Part shown: positions 63,425-64,000 of the stretch, piece after piece | How positions within the stretch are numbered: position 1 is the first letter of the stretch | Layout: each line of letters begins with the position of its first letter | Source: Ampullaceana balthica | Taxonomy: Eukaryota > Mollusca > Gastropoda > Lymnaeidae | Assembly (NCBI GenBank): GCA_944989445.1 | Contig: CALYLW010000321.1 | Coordinates: 262,835-326,834 of the forward strand | Reading direction: 5' to 3' | Length of the DNA: 64,000 nt | The notes under the pieces: model-generated | Databases searched by the model: none | Told to the model about the DNA's origin: nothing | Seen by the model: only the letters and a program-made list of their open reading frames with translations | Program-made: the position numbers and the translations under genes

Positions 63425-64000
63425 TGACTCGAAATTACATTTTTAAAACTCCAAGAGATATTTTAAATATTTGATTTTTGTACTGGCTGTTAAAATGTCA
63501 ACTTGTTAGATAAAAATACTCTTTGAAAATATTTGATATAATTCAATACTGATCAAGAAATCATATAACAATCATGCTCATTTTGGGATTAATTCAGAAC
63601 TGAAATGTTAATCCATGTCTATTTTATGTTTAATAAGTAATAAAATCTCTAACCATGAGACAATATCCCCCCCACCCCTAAAGTTGCTAAAATAAAAATA
63701 CCCCCCCCCCACCCCCGTGCAAGCTAGACATGGTTTTGCACCTGAGATTCTACTCATGTTATGACACTTTGTTCACATTCTTGCACCATTTATTGGTCTG
63801 TAGTAACATTTAGTTTCATGTAAAAATTTGAATCACTTCATTTTTCCCCCATTACGATTCTATTAATTTGTTTAGATATTACTTTAATGTATTTTCTTTA
63901 TGAAAGATGTATTTAATGTTAATTTAATAATTCGTTTTTCCAAAATTATCTTTATTTTTGAAAATTTTATATTTTGTTTCGGTTTCTCTTTTTTAAATGA

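Larger units (their letters stand above)
62326..64000. other. 5' flank of the receptor gene
   Basis: It should hold the receptor promoter. No TATA box or other core element could be singled out in this AT-rich stretch. It includes the (CA)n tract and the 39-bp repeats listed separately. Confidence 0.4.

Overview
This is a eukaryotic, AT-rich, repeat-dense window with spliced genes. It is most likely from a mollusc, probably a gastropod. The reasons are the intron-rich gene structure, the receptor type, and the mixture of transposons (LINEs ending in GATAA repeats, tRNA-SINEs, Gmr1-like Gypsy, Ginger, Helitron and many hAT and mariner-type MITEs). The species assignment is inference; the gene families are read directly from conserved protein motifs.

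Three host genes can be assembled exon by exon with matching splice phases. (1) A serine incorporator (SERINC) gene on the minus strand: eight exons between 12035 and 768 give 351 residues. Its first exon was not found and its 3' end lies beyond the window. (2) An anoctamin-8 (ANO8) gene on the plus strand: fifteen exons from 26522 to 48588 add up to an uninterrupted 1162-residue reading frame. Exon 1 is a prediction; exons 2-15 are firm. (3) A rhodopsin-like seven-helix receptor on the minus strand: five exons from 62325 to 58436 give 330 residues. The last exon (TM7 and tail) was not found.

The rest is mobile or tandemly repeated DNA. 0-12.6 kb: SERINC introns with a LINE end, SINEs, MITEs, a dead Ginger-type transposon with 4-bp target duplications, a complete non-autonomous Helitron and a 33-bp repeat. 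12.6-19.9 kb: a hAT element, a 6.1-kb array of 38-bp repeats and a MITE. 19.9-31.2 kb: decayed hAT and LINE copies around predicted ANO8 exon 1 and through its intron 1. 32.9-41.1 kb: ANO8 intron 5 holds three nested elements: a TA-flanked mariner-type element, containing a hAT-type element, containing an intact young LTR retrotransposon. 44.1-46.7 kb: ANO8 intron 12 with two nested hAT elements. 48.6-58.4 kb: ANO8 3' flank, a decayed hAT transposase locus with a nested element, and a 25-bp repeat array. 58.4-64 kb: the receptor gene with MITEs in its introns.

The most notable item is the intact retrotransposon at 33510-40131. It is Gypsy-like by sequence, but its pol order is protease, integrase, reverse transcriptase, RNase H (the Copia order), in one 1497-residue frame with all catalytic residues present. 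Its two 310-bp LTRs differ at only two positions. A second highlight is a SINE whose 3' tail, a nested stem-loop, is shared with a LINE in the same window, pointing to a SINE-LINE partnership.
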